The notes beneath the pieces are model-generated. The model had not been told where the DNA came from, searched no databases, and saw nothing but the letters and a program-made list of their open reading frames with translations. This document shows positions 34,252 through 44,219 of a DNA stretch of 64,000 nucleotides, in pieces. How positions within the stretch are numbered: position 1 is the stretch's first letter; each line of letters starts with the position of its first letter. Origin of the DNA: Plasticicumulans lactativorans (GTDB lineage Bacteria > Pseudomonadota > Gammaproteobacteria > Competibacterales > Competibacteraceae); the NCBI RefSeq assembly GCF_004341245.1, contig NZ_SLWY01000006.1:62001-126000 (forward strand). Reading direction: 5' to 3'. The position numbers and the translations under genes were made by a program.

Positions 34252-36120
34252 ATGGACATCGAGGGATGGGCTGCAATGTCGATCGACGACGATCAATACT
34301 GGCTCGGCGCCGCGCCGGATGCCGTCATCGCGCTGGGCGAGGACGGCCGCGTCCGCTTCTGGAATGCCGGGGCGGAAGCGCTCTACGGCTATCGCGCCGC
34401 GGAGGCGCTCGACACCCCGCTGGAGCGGCTGATCGTGCCCGCGGACGCGGCGCAGGAGCAGGGCCGGATGCTCGCCGCGACCTGCGCCGGCGGCCCCACC
34501 ACCTTCGAGGCCACGCGCCGCCATCGTGACGGCGGTCTGATCTATGTCGAGATCTCCGGGCGGCGCGTGCGCGACCCGCGCGCCGGCACGCCCTGCGCGC
34601 TGTTCACCGAGAAGGACGTCACGCCGCTGAAGGTCCGCCGCGACAGCCGCCTGCTCGAACTGCGCTTCCGCGACCTGCTGGAGTCGACCCCGGACGGCAT
34701 GGTGATGGTCGGCGCGAGCGGCCACGTGCTGCTGGCGAACAGCCAGGCCGAGCGGCTGTTCGGCTACGGACCGGGGGAGCTGCACGGCCTGCCGATCGAA
34801 GTGCTGCTGCCGCCGCGCTACCGCGCATCGCACGTCGGCCACCGCACGGCGTACTTCGCGCAGTCGCGCACGCGGGCGATGGGGGCCGGGCTCGAGCTCT
34901 TCGGGCTGCGCAGGGACGGCAGCGAATTCCCGGTCGAGATCAGCCTGAGCCCGCTCGACAGCGCCGGGACCCCGGTCGTCGTCAGCGCCATCCGCGACAT
35001 CAGCGAGCGCCGGAGCGCCGAGCAGAAGTTCCGCGGCCTGCTCGAAGCGGCCCCCGACGCGATCGTGATCGTCGACGGCGCCGGGCGCATCGTGCTGGTC
35101 AACTCGCAGACCGAGAAGCTGTTCGGCCATCCGCGCAACCGGCTGCTCGGGCAGCCGGTCGAGACCCTGCTGCCGCCGCGCTTTCGCGCGTCGCACGCCG
35201 GCCACCGCGACGCCTTCTTCGCCGACCCGCGGGTGCGCCCGATGGGCGCGGGGCTCGCGCTCTACGGGCAGCGGCACGACGGCAGCGAGTTCCCGGTCGA
35301 GATCAGCCTGAGCCCGCTCGACACCGAGGACGGCACGCTGGTGTCGGCCGCGATCCGCGACATCACCGAGCGCAAGCGCTTCGAGCAGACGCTGCAGGAA
35401 AAGAACGCCGAGCTGGAGAACGCCAACCGCGCCAAGGACCGCTTCCTGGCGACGATGAGCCACGAGCTGCGCACGCCGCTGAACGCCGTCATCGGCTTCA
35501 CCGGCATGCTGCTGATGAAGCTGCCGGGCCCCCTCAACGAGGAGCAGGAGCGCCAGTTGCAGACGGTGTGCTCGAGCGCGCGCCACCTGCTGTCGCTGAT
35601 CAACGACCTGCTCGACCTCGCCAAGGTCGAAGCCGGCCAGCGGGAGATGCAGTTCGAGGAGGTCGAGTGCGCCGCGCTCGCCGACGAGGTCATCATCACG
35701 CTGCGCCCGCAGGCGCAGGCCAAGGGCCTGGCGCTGACCATCGCGCTGGCGGAACCCCCCCTGCGCCTGCGCACCGACCCGCGGACGCTGCGGCAGATCC
35801 TGCTGAACCTGGTCGGCAACGCGGTCAAATTCACCGAGCACGGCAGCGTGCGCCTGGACGTGGCGCGCCGCGCCGGTGCGGGCCGCGCGGGGCTCACCTT
35901 CAGCGTCACCGACACCGGCCCCGGCATCTCCGATGCCGAACAGGCGACGCTGTTCGAGGCGTTCGCGCGCGGGCAGGACGCCTGGCGGCGCGGCGTCGAG
36001 GGCGCCGGGCTCGGCCTGCACCTGAGCCGGCGGCTCGCCGGGCTGCTGCACGCCGAGCTGTCAGTGGCCAGCACCTGCGGCAGCGGCAGCACCTTCACGC
36101 TGACCGTGGAGGAGCCCTGA
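34252..36120 (+). CDS. three-PAS soluble sensor histidine kinase
   Basis: 622 residues with no clear membrane segment. PAS 1 lies at about 15-125. PAS 2 (about 145-260) and PAS 3 (about 265-380) are near duplicates sharing LLPPR(Y/F)RASH, MGAGL and [14 protein letters not shown]. HisKA follows with phospho-His404 in [16 protein letters not shown], then a HATPase with NLVGNAVKF and GAGLGLHLS. It presumably passes phosphate to the single-domain receiver 3 bases downstream and perhaps to the receiver of the EAL protein. The signal sensed by the PAS domains is unknown; no cofactor-specific residues were recognised. Confidence 0.9.
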   Translation: MDIEGWAAMSIDDDQYWLGAAPDAVIALGEDGRVRFWNAGAEALYGYRAAEALDTPLERLIVPADAAQEQGRMLAATCAGGPTTFEATRRHRDGGLIYVEISGRRVRDPRAGTPCALFTEKDVTPLKVRRDSRLLELRFRDLLESTPDGMVMVGASGHVLLANSQAERLFGYGPGELHGLPIEVLLPPRYRASHVGHRTAYFAQSRTRAMGAGLELFGLRRDGSEFPVEISLSPLDSAGTPVVVSAIRDISERRSAEQKFRGLLEAAPDAIVIVDGAGRIVLVNSQTEKLFGHPRNRLLGQPVETLLPPRFRASHAGHRDAFFADPRVRPMGAGLALYGQRHDGSEFPVEISLSPLDTEDGTLVSAAIRDITERKRFEQTLQEKNAELENANRAKDRFLATMSHELRTPLNAVIGFTGMLLMKLPGPLNEEQERQLQTVCSSARHLLSLINDLLDLAKVEAGQREMQFEEVECAALADEVIITLRPQAQAKGLALTIALAEPPLRLRTDPRTLRQILLNLVGNAVKFTEHGSVRLDVARRAGAGRAGLTFSVTDTGPGISDAEQATLFEAFARGQDAWRRGVEGAGLGLHLSRRLAGLLHAELSVASTCGSGSTFTLTVEEP

Positions 36121-36123
36121 GCC

Positions 36124-36510
36124 ATGCCCGCGCGCATCCTGATCGTCGACGACAACCGCGAAAGCCTCTACCTGATGCGCTACCTGCTCGAGGCGAGCGG
36201 CTACACCACCCTCGGCGCCGCCGACGGCCAGCAGGCGCTGGCGCTGGTGCGCCGCGAGCACCCCGACCTGGTGCTCTGCGACATCCACATGCCCGTGGTC
36301 GACGGCTTCGCGTTCGCACGGCAGGTGTGCGCCGACGCCGCGCTCGCCCACATCCCGCTGATCGCGGTGACGGCCTCGGCGATGGTCGGCGACCGCACCC
36401 AGGTGCTCGCCGCCGGTTTCCGCGCCTACTTCTCCAAGCCGATCGAGCCCGAGAGCTTCGTCGTCGCGCTGGAGCAGTGGCTGCCGGCCGCGGCGCGCGC
36501 CGCGCGCTGA
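36124..36510 (+). CDS. single-domain response regulator (CheY-like)
   Basis: 128 residues, a receiver with acidic pocket Asp9/Asp10, phospho-site Asp53 in VLCDIHMPVVDGF, the Thr/Ser switch in AVTASAM and Lys in YFSKPIEPE. There is no output domain, so it acts by protein contact or as a phosphate shuttle. It lies between the PAS kinase (3-base gap) and the REC-GAF-EAL protein (18-base gap), an arrangement that suggests a three-part phosphorelay controlling c-di-GMP. Confidence 0.9.
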   Translation: MPARILIVDDNRESLYLMRYLLEASGYTTLGAADGQQALALVRREHPDLVLCDIHMPVVDGFAFARQVCADAALAHIPLIAVTASAMVGDRTQVLAAGFRAYFSKPIEPESFVVALEQWLPAAARAAR

Positions 36511-36528
36511 CCGGCCGGAGGGACGCGA

Positions 36529-39500
36529 ATGGCCAGGATCGCAGTCGTCGACGACCTCGACGCCAACCGCAAGCTGCTGGTCGCGGTGCTGCGCTTCCTC
36601 GGGCACGAGTCGATCGAGGCGGCGGACGGCGCGGCGGCGCTGGAACTCACGCGCCGCGAGCACCCCGACCTGGTGATCTGCGACATCCTGATGCCGGCGA
36701 TGGACGGCTACGAATTCGTGCGCCAGCTGCGCGCCGACGCCGCGCTCGCCCACATCCCGGTGGTCTTCTACACCGCGTACTACCACGAGCGCGAGGCGCA
36801 GGAGCTGGCCCGCGCCTGCGGCGTGGTCGACATCCTCACCAAGCCCTGCGAGCCCGAGCAGGTCATCCGCGTGGTCGAGGACGCCCTCGCCCGTGCCCCG
36901 GCGGCCGCGCCGGCGGCGCTGGCGGAGCCGGAGGCGTTCGACCGCACCCACCTGCGGCTGGTCACCGACAAGCTGTCGGCGCAGGCCATCGAGCTGCAGC
37001 ACGCGAGCCAGCAGCTCGCCGCACTGATCGAACTCAACCTGCAGCTCGCCTCGGAACGCGACAAGCAGCGGCTGCTCGACCAGGTGTGCCGGGGCGCCCG
37101 CGTGCTGCTCGAAGCCACCTACGCCTCGCTCGCCGTCAGGGGCGCCAACGGCGACGCGGTGCTCTACGTGAGCCACAGCGGGCTCGATGCCGACGTCGAG
37201 GGCGCGCTCGGGCACTGCCGGCTGGATGCGGGCCTGCTCGGCCGGGTCGTCGGCGAGCGCCGCACGCAGCGGCTGGCGCCCGGGCACGACGTGAACGCCA
37301 CCGCCGGCCTGCCCGCCGGCTACCCGCCGGTGCGGGCCCTGGTGGCGGCGCCGCTGGCATCGCTGACGGCGGTCTACGGCTGGCTCGGCCTCGGCCGGCC
37401 GGCCGACGGCCCGGCGTTCACCGAGGCCGACGAGAAACTGCTCGGCATCCTCGCCGCCCAGGCCGGGCGCATCTACGAGAACGGCGCCCTGTACGCGCAG
37501 GTGCAGCGCCACGCGGCGCAGCTCGAACGCGAGATAGTGGAACGCCAGGAAGCCGAACGGCAGCTCGAGCTGCAGTACGTGGTCGCACGCCAGCTCGCCC
37601 AGGCCGAAACCCTGCAGGCAGCGGCCCCGCACCTGCTGCGGGCGATCTGCACCGGCCTCGGCTTCACGGTCGGCACGCTGTGGCAGGTCGACCACAAGGC
37701 CAAGCTGCTGAGCGTCGTCGACGTCTGGCATGCGCCGTCGCCGCAGCCCGCGGCATTCGCCGCGCTGACCCGCACGCTGCAGATGGCGCCCGGCGAGGGG
37801 CTGCCGGGGCATGCGTGGAGCAGCGGCAGGCCGGTGTGGATCGCCGACGGGCTGCTCGACACCGAGTTTCCGCGCAAGCCGGCCGCCGCCGCCGCCGGCT
37901 TCCGCGCCGCCGCCGCGCTGCCGCTGCCGCTGCGCAACCAGATCGTCGGCGTCATCGACGTCTTCGCCACCGAGCCCCGCCCCGCCGCGCAGGGGCTGAT
38001 CGACACGCTGGTCGCCGTCGGCGACCAGATCGGCCAGTTCTTCGAGCGCCAGGCGCAGCGCGAGAACATCCTGCGCCTGAGCCGCGTGCACGCGGTGCTG
38101 AGCGGCATCAACTCGGCGATCGTGCGCATCCACGACCGCCGCGAGCTGTTCGCCGAGGCCTGCCGCATCGCCGTCGAGCACGGGCAGTTCGGCATCGCCT
38201 GGGTCGGCGACGTCGATGCGGCGACGCAGTCGGTCATGCCGCTCGCCTGGGCCGGCATCGACGATACGCTCGGCGCACGGCCGGTGCGGTCGGCCGGCCC
38301 CGCGGACCGCATCGCCGGCGGCATCCTCGATGCGATCCGCGAGGGCGTGCCGAGCGTCATCAACGACCTGGGCGCCATCGTCGCCCCGGCCGGCACGCGC
38401 GTGGCGGAAGCCCAGCGGCGCGGCTACCGCGCGTCGATCGCCTTCCCGCTGCGGGTCGAGGGACGGGTCGAGGCGATACTCGCGCTGTACGCGCGCGAGG
38501 CCGACTTCTTCCAGGGCGAGGGGCTCGAACTGCTGATCGAGCTGGCGAACGACCTCTCCTTCGCCCTCGAATTCATCGGCAAGCGCGACCGCCTCCGCTA
38601 CCTCGCCTACTACGACGCTCTCACCGGGCTGCCCAACCGCGAGCTGCTGCTGGAGCGCCTGTCGCGGGCGCTGCAGAACGCCCGCCAGAGCAGCGAGCGG
38701 GTCGGCGTGGTGGTCGGCGACGTCGACCGCTTCCGCCACGTCAACAACGCCCTCGGCCGCCAGGCCGGCGACGAGCTGCTGCGCGAGCTCGCGCGGCGTT
38801 TCCTCCACGCGTGGCCCGAGCCGGCCAACGTCGCGCGCATCGTCGCCGACTGCTTCGGCGGTTTCGTCACCGGCATCGGCGACGCCACCGAAATCGCGCA
38901 CCTGCTGGAGAAGCACCTCGTCGGCGCGCTCGGCCAGCCGACCGTGCTCGGCGACCAGGAACTGCGCCCGACGCTGTCGGCGGGCATCGCGGTGTTCCCC
39001 GGGGACGGCGACGACGCCGACACCCTGATCGGCAACGCCGAGGCGGCGCTGCGCAAGGCCAAGGGCGCCGGCGAGCGCTACCTGTTCTACCGCCCGGAGA
39101 TGAACGCGCGCATCGTCGAGACCCTGCTGCTCGAAAACCGCCTGCGCCAGGCGCTCGACCGCGACGAGTTCGTGCTCCACTACCAGCCCAAGGTCGATGC
39201 CGCCGACGGCCACGTCACCGGGCTCGAGGCCCTGATCCGCTGGCACGACCCGGACAACGGCCTGGTGTCGCCGGCCCGCTTCGTGCCGCTGCTGGAGGAG
39301 ACCGGGCTGATGGTGCCGGTGGGCACCTGGGTGATGCTGCGCGCGATCGAGGACGCGCGCGGCTGGCGCGCGGCCGGCATCCAGCCGCCGCGCATCGCCG
39401 TCAACGTCTCGCCGATCCAGCTGCAGCAGGAGGACTTCGCCGGCACGGTGCTGCAGGCGCTCGCGGCCGGCAACGGCGACCGGCCAGGCCTCGACCTCGA

Positions 39501-39882
39501 GATCACCGAGAGCATGATCATGACCGACGTCGAGGCGAACATCGCCAAGCTCACGCTGCTGCGCAGCCGCGACCTCAAGATGGCGATCGACGACTTCGGC
39601 ACCGGCTACTCCTCGCTCGCCTACCTCGCGCGGCTGCCGGTCAACGCGCTGAAGATCGACCGCTCGTTCATCGACACGATGACCACGCGCCCGGAGAGCA
39701 TGACCATCGTGTCGACGATCGTCTCGCTCGCGCATTCGCTCGGCCTGGAGGTGATCGCCGAGGGCGTCGAAACCGAGGAGCAGGCGAAGTTCCTGCGCCT
39801 GCTCAAGTGCGACCAGCTGCAGGGCTACCTGATCAGCCGTCCGCTGCCCCCGGGCGAGATCCCCGCCTTCCTGCGTCGCTAG
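36529..39882 (+). CDS. REC-GAFx3-GGDEF(degenerate)-EAL c-di-GMP phosphodiesterase-type protein
   Basis: 1117 residues. The receiver has Asp52 ([12 protein letters not shown]). Three GAF-type sensor domains follow (about 160-330, 350-500 and 510-685), then GGDEF (about 690-855) and EAL (about 860-1110). The GGDEF catalytic loop reads DCFGGFV near residue 774 and is not expected to make c-di-GMP. The EAL domain keeps its signature (GLEALIRW), [21 protein letters not shown] and EGVETEEQ, so phosphodiesterase activity is likely. The stop codon interlocks with that of rnhB on the other strand at CTAG (39879-39882). Confidence 0.9.
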   Translation: MARIAVVDDLDANRKLLVAVLRFLGHESIEAADGAAALELTRREHPDLVICDILMPAMDGYEFVRQLRADAALAHIPVVFYTAYYHEREAQELARACGVVDILTKPCEPEQVIRVVEDALARAPAAAPAALAEPEAFDRTHLRLVTDKLSAQAIELQHASQQLAALIELNLQLASERDKQRLLDQVCRGARVLLEATYASLAVRGANGDAVLYVSHSGLDADVEGALGHCRLDAGLLGRVVGERRTQRLAPGHDVNATAGLPAGYPPVRALVAAPLASLTAVYGWLGLGRPADGPAFTEADEKLLGILAAQAGRIYENGALYAQVQRHAAQLEREIVERQEAERQLELQYVVARQLAQAETLQAAAPHLLRAICTGLGFTVGTLWQVDHKAKLLSVVDVWHAPSPQPAAFAALTRTLQMAPGEGLPGHAWSSGRPVWIADGLLDTEFPRKPAAAAAGFRAAAALPLPLRNQIVGVIDVFATEPRPAAQGLIDTLVAVGDQIGQFFERQAQRENILRLSRVHAVLSGINSAIVRIHDRRELFAEACRIAVEHGQFGIAWVGDVDAATQSVMPLAWAGIDDTLGARPVRSAGPADRIAGGILDAIREGVPSVINDLGAIVAPAGTRVAEAQRRGYRASIAFPLRVEGRVEAILALYAREADFFQGEGLELLIELANDLSFALEFIGKRDRLRYLAYYDALTGLPNRELLLERLSRALQNARQSSERVGVVVGDVDRFRHVNNALGRQAGDELLRELARRFLHAWPEPANVARIVADCFGGFVTGIGDATEIAHLLEKHLVGALGQPTVLGDQELRPTLSAGIAVFPGDGDDADTLIGNAEAALRKAKGAGERYLFYRPEMNARIVETLLLENRLRQALDRDEFVLHYQPKVDAADGHVTGLEALIRWHDPDNGLVSPARFVPLLEETGLMVPVGTWVMLRAIEDARGWRAAGIQPPRIAVNVSPIQLQQEDFAGTVLQALAAGNGDRPGLDLEITESMIMTDVEANIAKLTLLRSRDLKMAIDDFGTGYSSLAYLARLPVNALKIDRSFIDTMTTRPESMTIVSTIVSLAHSLGLEVIAEGVETEEQAKFLRLLKCDQLQGYLISRPLPPGEIPAFLRR

Positions 39883-40496
39883 CCGTCGCTGCCCGCGCCG
39901 GTGTCGCGCACCGGGGCGAACGAGCGCCGGTGCTCGGGGCAGGGCCCGAGGCGCGCCAGCGCCGCGAGGTGTTCGGCGGTCGGATAGCCCTTGTGGCGGG
40001 CGAAGCCGTAGGCCGGCCAGCGCCGGTCGAGCTCGACCAGTTCGGCGTCGCGCGCCACCTTGGCGAGGATCGACGCCGCCGCGATCGCCGCCACCTTGGC
40101 GTCGCCCTTGACGATGGCCTCGCAGGCGACGCCGAGGCCCGGCGGGCAGCGGTTGCCGTCGACCTGCACCAGCGCCGGCGTCAGCGCGAGCGCCGCCACC
40201 GCGCGTTCCATCGCCCGCATCGAGGCCCAGAGGATGTTGATCGCGTCGATCTCGGCGGCGTCGGCGCGACCGAGCGCCCAGGCCAGCGCGCGCTCGCGGA
40301 TCGCGGCGGCCAGCACCTCGCGGCGGCGCGCCGACAGCGTCTTCGAGTCGGCGAGGCCGGCGATCGGGCGCGCCGGGTCGAGGATCACCGCCGCGGCGAT
40401 CACCGCGCCGGCGAGCGGCCCGCGGCCGGCCTCGTCGACGCCGGCGACGAGGCCGCAGGGGTCGGTCGGGGGAAGGGGTTCGAGGCTGCGTGGCAT
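39879..40496 (-). CDS. rnhB: ribonuclease HII
   Basis: 205 residues. The catalytic acidic residues lie in [16 protein letters not shown] and in the later motif VDGNRCP, and the family string [13 protein letters not shown] is present, as is [14 protein letters not shown]. The enzyme removes ribonucleotides and RNA-DNA hybrids from the genome. In many proteobacteria rnhB follows lpxB; here it stands alone, convergent with the EAL gene, and the two stop codons share four bases. Confidence 0.95.
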   Translation of the reverse strand: MPRSLEPLPPTDPCGLVAGVDEAGRGPLAGAVIAAAVILDPARPIAGLADSKTLSARRREVLAAAIRERALAWALGRADAAEIDAINILWASMRAMERAVAALALTPALVQVDGNRCPPGLGVACEAIVKGDAKVAAIAAASILAKVARDAELVELDRRWPAYGFARHKGYPTAEHLAALARLGPCPEHRRSFAPVRDTGAGSDG

Positions 40497-40554
40497 GGCT
40501 TCGGCTCCGGCGCGGGGCGTACACCTTGGACGGCCGCGCCCGCCGCCGCAAGGC

Positions 40555-41736
40555 TCACACCACGTTGAGTTCGCGCAGCGGGCGGTTGGCGAGCACCCGC
40601 TCCCAGCCCAGCGCGCGCAGGTCCAGGCTGCGGTAGGCGCCGTAGGCGACGAGTTCGGCGAGCGCGCGGCCGACGGCCGGTGCCTGCTGCAGGCCGTGGC
40701 CGGAGAAGCCGTTGGCGAACAGCAGGTTGTCGAGGTCCGGATGGGGGCCGAGGATGACGTTGTGGTCGAAGACGTTGACGTCGTAGTGCCCGGCCCAGGC
40801 GTTGTGCACCTTCAGCGCCTCGAACGCCGGCACGCGCCGCGCCAGCAGCGGCCAGAGGACCTCGTCGAACAGCGCGTGATCGACGTCGAAGTCGCTGCAG
40901 TCGGGGTCGGCCGCCGCCGGCGGGGCGATGCCGGCGATGAACCCCGGTCCCTCGGGGCGGAAGTACGCGCCGCTCGGGTCGACCACCAGCGGGCAGCCGG
41001 GCAGGCCGTCGTGGCAGCGGAAGTAGAACACGCAGCGCTTGCGCGAATGCACCGGCAGGTCGATGCCGGCGAGCGCGGCGAGCGCGGTGCTGCCGCTGGC
41101 GCCGGCGGCATTGATCAGGCGCCCGCAGCCGACCTGCGCGCCCGAGGCGAGCCGCACGCGGCGGATCGCGCGCGCCTCGCGCTGCAGGCCGACGACCTCG
41201 TCCGCCACGTAGTGCACGCCGAGCGCCTGCGCCTTGCGCCGCAGCGCCCGCAGCAGGCTGTAGGCGTCGAACCAGCCCTCCCCGGCGAGCCCGAGCGAGC
41301 CGGCGGCGAGGTCATCGACCGCGAGCCAGGGGAAGCGGGCGGCGAGCGCCGGCGGCTCGAGCAGCGTGACCGCCGCACCGAGCTCGCGCTGCACGCGGTG
41401 GTTGTGTTCGAGCACCGCACGCCCGGCCGGGCTCGCCAGGAACAGGTAGCCGGCCTCGTGGAAGCCGACGTCCGGCACCTCCCCGTCCACCGCCAGGTAG
41501 TCGCCGAGGTGCTGGATGAACGCGCTGCCGAACTGCGACAGGCGGATGTTCTCGGGCGTCGAGAACTGGTGGCGGATCGAGGCGGCCGACAGCGTGGTCG
41601 CGGCACGCTGGTAGCCCGGGTCCTTCTCGACCACCAGCACCGAACCGTCGAAATCCGCCGACGCGGCCAGGAAGTACGCGGCTGCGCTGCCGACGACGGC
41701 ACCGCCGGCGATCACCACGTCGTAATGTTCGTGCAC
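40555..41736 (-). CDS. FAD-dependent oxidoreductase (D-amino-acid oxidase / DadA family)
   Basis: 393 residues. An N-terminal dinucleotide fold ([19 protein letters not shown]) is followed by an acidic VVEKDPG that ends the second beta strand. [11 protein letters not shown] and, near the C-terminus, [21 protein letters not shown] are the usual FAD-contact strings of DAO-type amine and amino-acid oxidases. The substrate is unknown. The gene diverges from the XRE-cupin regulator gene with a 109-base shared control region, so it probably belongs to the same regulon as the TPP enzyme and aldehyde dehydrogenase. Pipecolate or another cyclic amine is a reasonable guess only. Confidence 0.82.
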   Translation of the reverse strand: MHEHYDVVIAGGAVVGSAAAYFLAASADFDGSVLVVEKDPGYQRAATTLSAASIRHQFSTPENIRLSQFGSAFIQHLGDYLAVDGEVPDVGFHEAGYLFLASPAGRAVLEHNHRVQRELGAAVTLLEPPALAARFPWLAVDDLAAGSLGLAGEGWFDAYSLLRALRRKAQALGVHYVADEVVGLQREARAIRRVRLASGAQVGCGRLINAAGASGSTALAALAGIDLPVHSRKRCVFYFRCHDGLPGCPLVVDPSGAYFRPEGPGFIAGIAPPAAADPDCSDFDVDHALFDEVLWPLLARRVPAFEALKVHNAWAGHYDVNVFDHNVILGPHPDLDNLLFANGFSGHGLQQAPAVGRALAELVAYGAYRSLDLRALGWERVLANRPLRELNVV

Positions 41737-41845
41737 GCTCGGTTTCCTCTAAAGCGAAAAAAGTTTCGTATCGGAAATTTTGTGCTACTTTGCATACGAA
41801 GTTGCCACAACGCAAGCCGCCCGTGACCGCAGGAATCCCCGGCCG
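41737..41845. promoter_or_regulatory. divergent promoter/operator of the FAD-oxidoreductase and XRE-cupin genes
   Basis: AT-rich for this genome. A perfect inverted repeat TTCGTAT (41765-41771) / ATACGAA (41794-41800) flanks an extended -10-like TGCTACTTT ending at 41791. Placement between a regulator gene and its divergent neighbour suggests an autoregulatory operator. Confidence 0.55.
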
Positions 41846-42517
41846 ATGAGCCGCACGCCCCGGATCAGCCCTCCCCCGCCCGACACCAGCCTCGGCAAGC
41901 GCCTGCGCGCGCTGCGCGCGGCGCGCGCGTGGACCCTCGCCGAACTGGCCGCGGCCTCGGGGCTCGCGCGCTCGACGCTGTCGAAGATCGAGAACGACCT
42001 GATGTCGCCGACCTACGACAACCTGCTCAAGCTCGCCGACGGGCTCGGCGTCGACGTGACCGAACTGTTCGCGACCCCGCAGGAGGCGATGGGGGCCGGC
42101 CGGCGCAGCCTCTGCCGCGCCGGCGAGGGGCAGCTGCATCGCACGCCCCACTACGAGCACGCGCTGCTGTGCACCGATCTCGCGCACAAGCGGATGATGC
42201 CCTTCGAGAGCCGCATCCGCGCCCGCGCGGTGGCCGAGTTCGAGGACTGGAGCCGGCATGCGGGCGAGGAGTTCATCTACGTGCTCGACGGCACCATCGA
42301 GGTGCACACCGAGTTCTACCAGCCGGTCGCGCTCGGCCCCGGCGACAGCCTGTACCTCGACAGCCGCATGGGGCACCGCGTGATCAGCACCAGCCGCGAG
42401 GACGCGCGGGTGCTCTGGGTGAGCACGCACCCGCAGACCCGGGCCGCGGTCCAGCCCGTACCCGGCGGCGAGGCCGCCGCCGACACCCCGCCCACCGCAG
42501 GAGCCCGTCCGTCATGA
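41846..42517 (+). CDS. XRE-family regulator with cupin sensor domain
   Basis: 223 residues from ATG 41846; upstream in-frame sequence lies in the promoter region. The N-terminal helix-turn-helix reads WTLAELAAASGLARSTLSKIEN (first part about residues 31-50). The C-terminal cupin (about 130-210) includes HAGEEFIYVLDGTIEVH and PGDSLYLDS. This class (PuuR-like) senses small amines, amino acids or aldehydes and usually represses the linked catabolic genes. The stop overlaps the TPP-enzyme start by 4 bases, so regulator and enzyme are co-translated. Confidence 0.88.
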   Translation: MSRTPRISPPPPDTSLGKRLRALRAARAWTLAELAAASGLARSTLSKIENDLMSPTYDNLLKLADGLGVDVTELFATPQEAMGAGRRSLCRAGEGQLHRTPHYEHALLCTDLAHKRMMPFESRIRARAVAEFEDWSRHAGEEFIYVLDGTIEVHTEFYQPVALGPGDSLYLDSRMGHRVISTSREDARVLWVSTHPQTRAAVQPVPGGEAAADTPPTAGARPS

Positions 42518-44187
42518 CCACCTCCCCCGCGCCGCGCACCGGTGCGCGCATCCTCGTCGACCAGCTGCTCGCACTCGGCGCCGATCTCGGCTTCTGCGTG
42601 CCCGGCGAAAGCTACCTCGCGGTGCTCGATGCGCTGTGGGAGTCGCGCGCGCGCTTTCGCCTGGTCACCTGCCGCAACGAGGGCGGCGCGGCCTTCATGG
42701 CCGACGCCGCCGGCAAGCTCACCGGCCGCCCGGGCCTGTGCTTCGTCACCCGCGGCCCCGGCGCCTGCAATGCCGCGATCGGCGTGCATACCGCGCAGCA
42801 GGACTCGACGCCGATGCTGCTCTTCATCGGCCAGATCGGGCGCGGCGACAGCGGCCGCGAGGCCTTCCAGGAGGTCGACTACCGGCAGATGTTCGGCGGG
42901 CTGGCAAAGTGGGTGACGCAGATCGACGACGCCGCGCGCATCCCCGAGGTGCTCGGCCGCGCCTGGCACCTCGCCTGCAGCGGCCGCCCCGGCCCGGTGG
43001 TGATCGCCCTGCCCGAGGACATGCTCACCGACACCGCGAGCGTGGCCGACGCACCGCCGGCGCCGGTGGCGCACCCCGCCCCAGACCCGGTCGACCTCGC
43101 CCGGCTCGACGCGCTGCTGCGCGCGGCCGAGCGGCCGCTCGCGATCGTCGGCGGCAGCGGCTGGACGGACGCCGGGCGTGCGGCGCTGCACGCCTTCGCC
43201 AGTGCCTGGCAACTGCCGGTCGCCGCCGGTTTCCGCCGCCAGGACGTGTTCGACAACGCGCACCCGGCCTACGCCGGCGAACTCGGCACCTCGGTCGCGC
43301 CGGCGCTCGCGCGGCGCGTGCAGGAGGCCGACCTGCTGCTGGTGCTCGGCTCGCGCCTCGGCGAGATGACCACCAACGGCTACACGCTGGTGGCAGCGCC
43401 GACGCCGGCGCAGACGCTGGTGCACGTACTCCCCGACGCCGCCGAGCTGAACCGCGTGTACCGGCCGCAGCTGGCGATCGCCACCCACCCGGCGCGCGTC
43501 GCCGAGGCGCTCGCGGCGCTGGCGCCGCCCGCCCTGCCGGCCTGGACCGACTGGAGCGCCGCCGCGCGCGCCGAGCGCGCGGCGAACCTGCGCCCGGGCG
43601 CCGCCGCCGGGGCGCTCGACATGAACGAGGTGATGCGCCAGCTCGAAGCGCGGCTGCCGGCCGACGCCATCGTCTGCAACGGCGCCGGCAACTACACCGG
43701 CTGGCCGCAGCGCTTCCACGCCTTCCGCCACTACCCGAGCCAGCTCGCCCCGACCAGCGGCGCGATGGGCTACGGCGTGCCGGCGGCGATCGCCGCCCAG
43801 GCGGTGTTCCCGCAGCGCCTCGCGGTCGGCTTCGCCGGCGACGGCTGCTTCCAGATGAACGGCCAGGAACTCGCCACCGCGGTGCAGCACGGCCTGGCCC
43901 CGCTGATCGTGGTGGTCGACAACGGCATGTACGGCACCATCCGCATGCACCAGGAGCGCCACTACCCCGAGCGCAGCATCGCCACCGCGCTCACCAACCC
44001 CGACTTCGCCGCGCTCGCGCGCGCCTGCGGCGGCCACGGCGAAACCGTCGAAACCACCGCCGACTTCGCCCCGGCGCTCGACCGCGCGCTCGCCGCCGGC
44101 CGCCTCGCGCTGCTGCACCTGAAGGTCGACCCCGAACTCATCACCACCCGCACCACGCTGAGCGCGCTGCGCGCCGCGGCGCGCTAA
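42514..44187 (+). CDS. thiamine-pyrophosphate enzyme, acetolactate-synthase-like
   Basis: 557 residues with the three-domain architecture of the IlvB/benzoylformate-decarboxylase family. The N-terminal pyrimidine domain has the catalytic Glu in CRNEGGAAFMADA. The middle domain and C-terminal domain follow; the latter carries the TPP motif GDGCFQMNGQE...VVDNGMYGT. No regulatory-subunit gene adjoins, and the context (ALDH, FAD oxidoreductase, amine-type regulator) is not that of branched-chain amino-acid synthesis. A 2-keto-acid decarboxylase or carboligase in a catabolic route is more likely; the substrate cannot be read. Confidence 0.85.
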   Translation: MTTSPAPRTGARILVDQLLALGADLGFCVPGESYLAVLDALWESRARFRLVTCRNEGGAAFMADAAGKLTGRPGLCFVTRGPGACNAAIGVHTAQQDSTPMLLFIGQIGRGDSGREAFQEVDYRQMFGGLAKWVTQIDDAARIPEVLGRAWHLACSGRPGPVVIALPEDMLTDTASVADAPPAPVAHPAPDPVDLARLDALLRAAERPLAIVGGSGWTDAGRAALHAFASAWQLPVAAGFRRQDVFDNAHPAYAGELGTSVAPALARRVQEADLLLVLGSRLGEMTTNGYTLVAAPTPAQTLVHVLPDAAELNRVYRPQLAIATHPARVAEALAALAPPALPAWTDWSAAARAERAANLRPGAAAGALDMNEVMRQLEARLPADAIVCNGAGNYTGWPQRFHAFRHYPSQLAPTSGAMGYGVPAAIAAQAVFPQRLAVGFAGDGCFQMNGQELATAVQHGLAPLIVVVDNGMYGTIRMHQERHYPERSIATALTNPDFAALARACGGHGETVETTADFAPALDRALAAGRLALLHLKVDPELITTRTTLSALRAAAR

Positions 44188-44219
44188 GGCGCCGGCCCGG
44201 CCCTCACCAGGACCCGATC

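Noticed and set aside
35568-40568. Very long open frames (about 1,500-1,660 codons) on both strands around the signalling genes
   Set aside because: They are out-of-frame shadows caused by high GC at third positions, rich in Arg/Ala/Pro without domains; the real genes in other frames have full domain sets.
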